A DNA stretch of 15,086 nt from Anaerolineae bacterium (GTDB taxonomy: Bacteria > Chloroflexota > Anaerolineae > Aggregatilineales > Aggregatilineaceae). Of the stretch, positions 14,364 through 15,086 are shown in pieces. The notes under the pieces were generated by a model. The model did not search any database. It saw only the letters and a list, made by a program, of their open reading frames with translations, and was not told where the DNA came from. A program made the translations under genes and the position numbers. How positions within the stretch are numbered: the first letter of the stretch is position 1; each line of letters begins with the position of its first letter. The stretch lies in contig JAFGJA010000180.1 in assembly GCA_016929355.1 (NCBI GenBank), positions 1 through 15,086 of the forward strand, in the 5' to 3' direction.

Positions 14364-14400
14364 AAAAAAATCCCCTGATCACGCGAGCAGGGGATTTTTT
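14364..14400. terminator. Bidirectional intrinsic terminator
   Basis: AAAAAATCCCCTG (14365-14377) pairs perfectly with CAGGGGATTTTTT (14388-14400) across a ten-base loop. The A-tract on one side and the T-tract on the other allow termination of both the regulator gene (plus) and the convergent DUF2085-like gene (minus). A second small perfect hairpin (ATTTGCC-AAT-GGCAAAT, 14406-14422) follows directly. Confidence 0.9.
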
Positions 14401-14425
14401 CGTTTATTTGCCAATGGCAAATTAC

Positions 14426-14490
14426 GTAGGGGCGAACCAATCGAACCTCTGGTTCGCGTTCGCCCTGGGCCGACACGCTGGTCGGCCCCT
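14426..14490 (-). repeat. Dispersed hairpin repeat, full copy B (inverted)
   Basis: The reverse complement of the 10350-10414 element, with five mismatches in 65. It has the same two tandem hairpins and cleaner terminal inverted ends (GTAGGGGC-type at one side, GCCCCT at the other), so the element can fold into a stem enclosing two stem-loops. It ends six bases before the stop codon of the DUF2085-like gene. Confidence 0.85.
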
Positions 14491-14495
14491 GGAGA

Positions 14496-15086
14496 TCATT
14501 CGTTTGCTTCGAGCATCTGCAAACGCTGTTCGGCAATCGCTACTTTGCGTTCCAACGTATCCGCCGTTTCGACCATTGATTGTTCCAGGTAGGGAAAAGC
14601 CAACCAGACATTCATCGCGCCGAACAGGAAGCCCGTCAGCACGCGGAATTCCGGCAGCGTTTCACGTACCGGCCAGTATTCAAATGGGGGATAGCTAAAC
14701 ATCTGGCTAAAGCCATCCAGTCCGAGCGGTCCCAGACCCAGAATCAAGTAGAGCCAGATGGGAGCCGGACGCAGCCATTGGCGCACGCGCGCAAACAACA
14801 GCCCGATCATAAACATTGAGCCGTAGATCATCACGTCACGCTCACACAGCGCTGTTTTGTAGCCCATTTCCGCGTTGCCCGTGAAGGAGCGTGCCGCCAT
14901 CTGCATATCCACCGACCATGTATACAGGTCGATGTCTGCAAAGTGCGGATCGCTGGCGGCGTAGTCTTCAAACGTACCGCGATCGGTCCCCGACACGGCG
15001 CGCGGATACACAAGCTGATCGCCGAAGAAAAACCATGAGCGAAACGCGAACTGGTGGCACATCGGCCCATAGATTTTGTGGATGAC
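14496..15086 (-). CDS. DUF2085-like membrane protein (5' end outside window)
   Basis: The frame is open to the window edge: eight in-frame codons (V-I-H-K-I-Y-G-P) precede the ATG at 15062, so that ATG is probably internal and the true start lies beyond 15086. The 196 visible residues begin near the DUF2085 hallmark (IYGPMCHQFAFRSWFFFG), followed by CERDVMIYGSMFMIGL, the usual second conserved cysteine segment, though here the pattern is C-E-R-D rather than the common C-x-R-C. About three or four membrane helices follow, one with GPLGLDGFSQ, and a cytoplasmic coiled tail (about 165-196, ERKVAIAEQRLQMLEANE). The function of DUF2085 proteins is not known to me. The gene converges on the atypical regulator, with the bidirectional terminator and a hairpin repeat between them. 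Confidence 0.8.
   Translation of the reverse strand, partial: VIHKIYGPMCHQFAFRSWFFFGDQLVYPRAVSGTDRGTFEDYAASDPHFADIDLYTWSVDMQMAARSFTGNAEMGYKTALCERDVMIYGSMFMIGLLFARVRQWLRPAPIWLYLILGLGPLGLDGFSQMFSYPPFEYWPVRETLPEFRVLTGFLFGAMNVWLAFPYLEQSMVETADTLERKVAIAEQRLQMLEANE

Noticed and set aside
14431..14490. tRNA-like look of the repeat (GGTTCGATT resembles a T-loop and the element can form a stem with two inner hairpins)
   Set aside because: No anticodon arm of the right size, no acceptor stem of seven pairs with correct spacing, and three related copies at gene ends fit a dispersed repeat better.

Overview
The window looks like a stretch of bacterial chromosome, most likely from the phylum Chloroflexota (Anaerolineae-like). 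This is inferred from the gene mix: a multi-GAF soluble histidine kinase, several OmpR-type regulators, a class A penicillin-binding protein with Ig-like tail domains, and dispersed GC-rich hairpin repeats after gene ends. No rRNA, tRNA, CRISPR array, transposase or phage gene is visible. Both ends of the window cut through genes.

Layout. 1-804 is the C-terminal half of a polysaccharide flippase. A small unrecognised gene (938-1264, minus) converges on it and is divergent from asnS (1496-2833, asparaginyl-tRNA synthetase). Between these two lie a good sigma-70-type promoter for asnS and a TATAAT box plus a small dyad for the orphan gene. After asnS comes a compound inverted repeat, then a two-gene unit of a GNAT acetyltransferase and a GH1 beta-glycosidase (2975-5120). 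A class A PBP (5199-8249, minus) converges on the glycosidase.

8337-14318 is a signalling region, all on the plus strand. It holds an OmpR-family regulator, a single-domain receiver, a PspA/IM30-like coiled-coil protein, a soluble three-GAF histidine kinase, its translationally coupled OmpR-family regulator, and a second OmpR-like regulator that has lost its phosphoacceptor aspartate. A strong bidirectional terminator follows. The window closes inside a DUF2085-like membrane protein (minus).

How the genes may work together. The kinase and coupled regulator are a clear two-component pair. The degenerate regulator looks like a duplicated and diverged copy of that regulator. A PspA-like membrane-stress protein inside the phosphorelay cluster, next to a divergently transcribed cell-wall synthase, suggests (inference only) an envelope-sensing or envelope-maintenance module. 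This is the most interesting candidate here. The second item worth attention is a modular about 65-base hairpin repeat present in two full copies and one partial copy, each directly after a gene end; one copy supplies the stop codon of the PspA-like gene.

No gene-free stretch exceeds about 230 bases. All residue positions were counted by hand.
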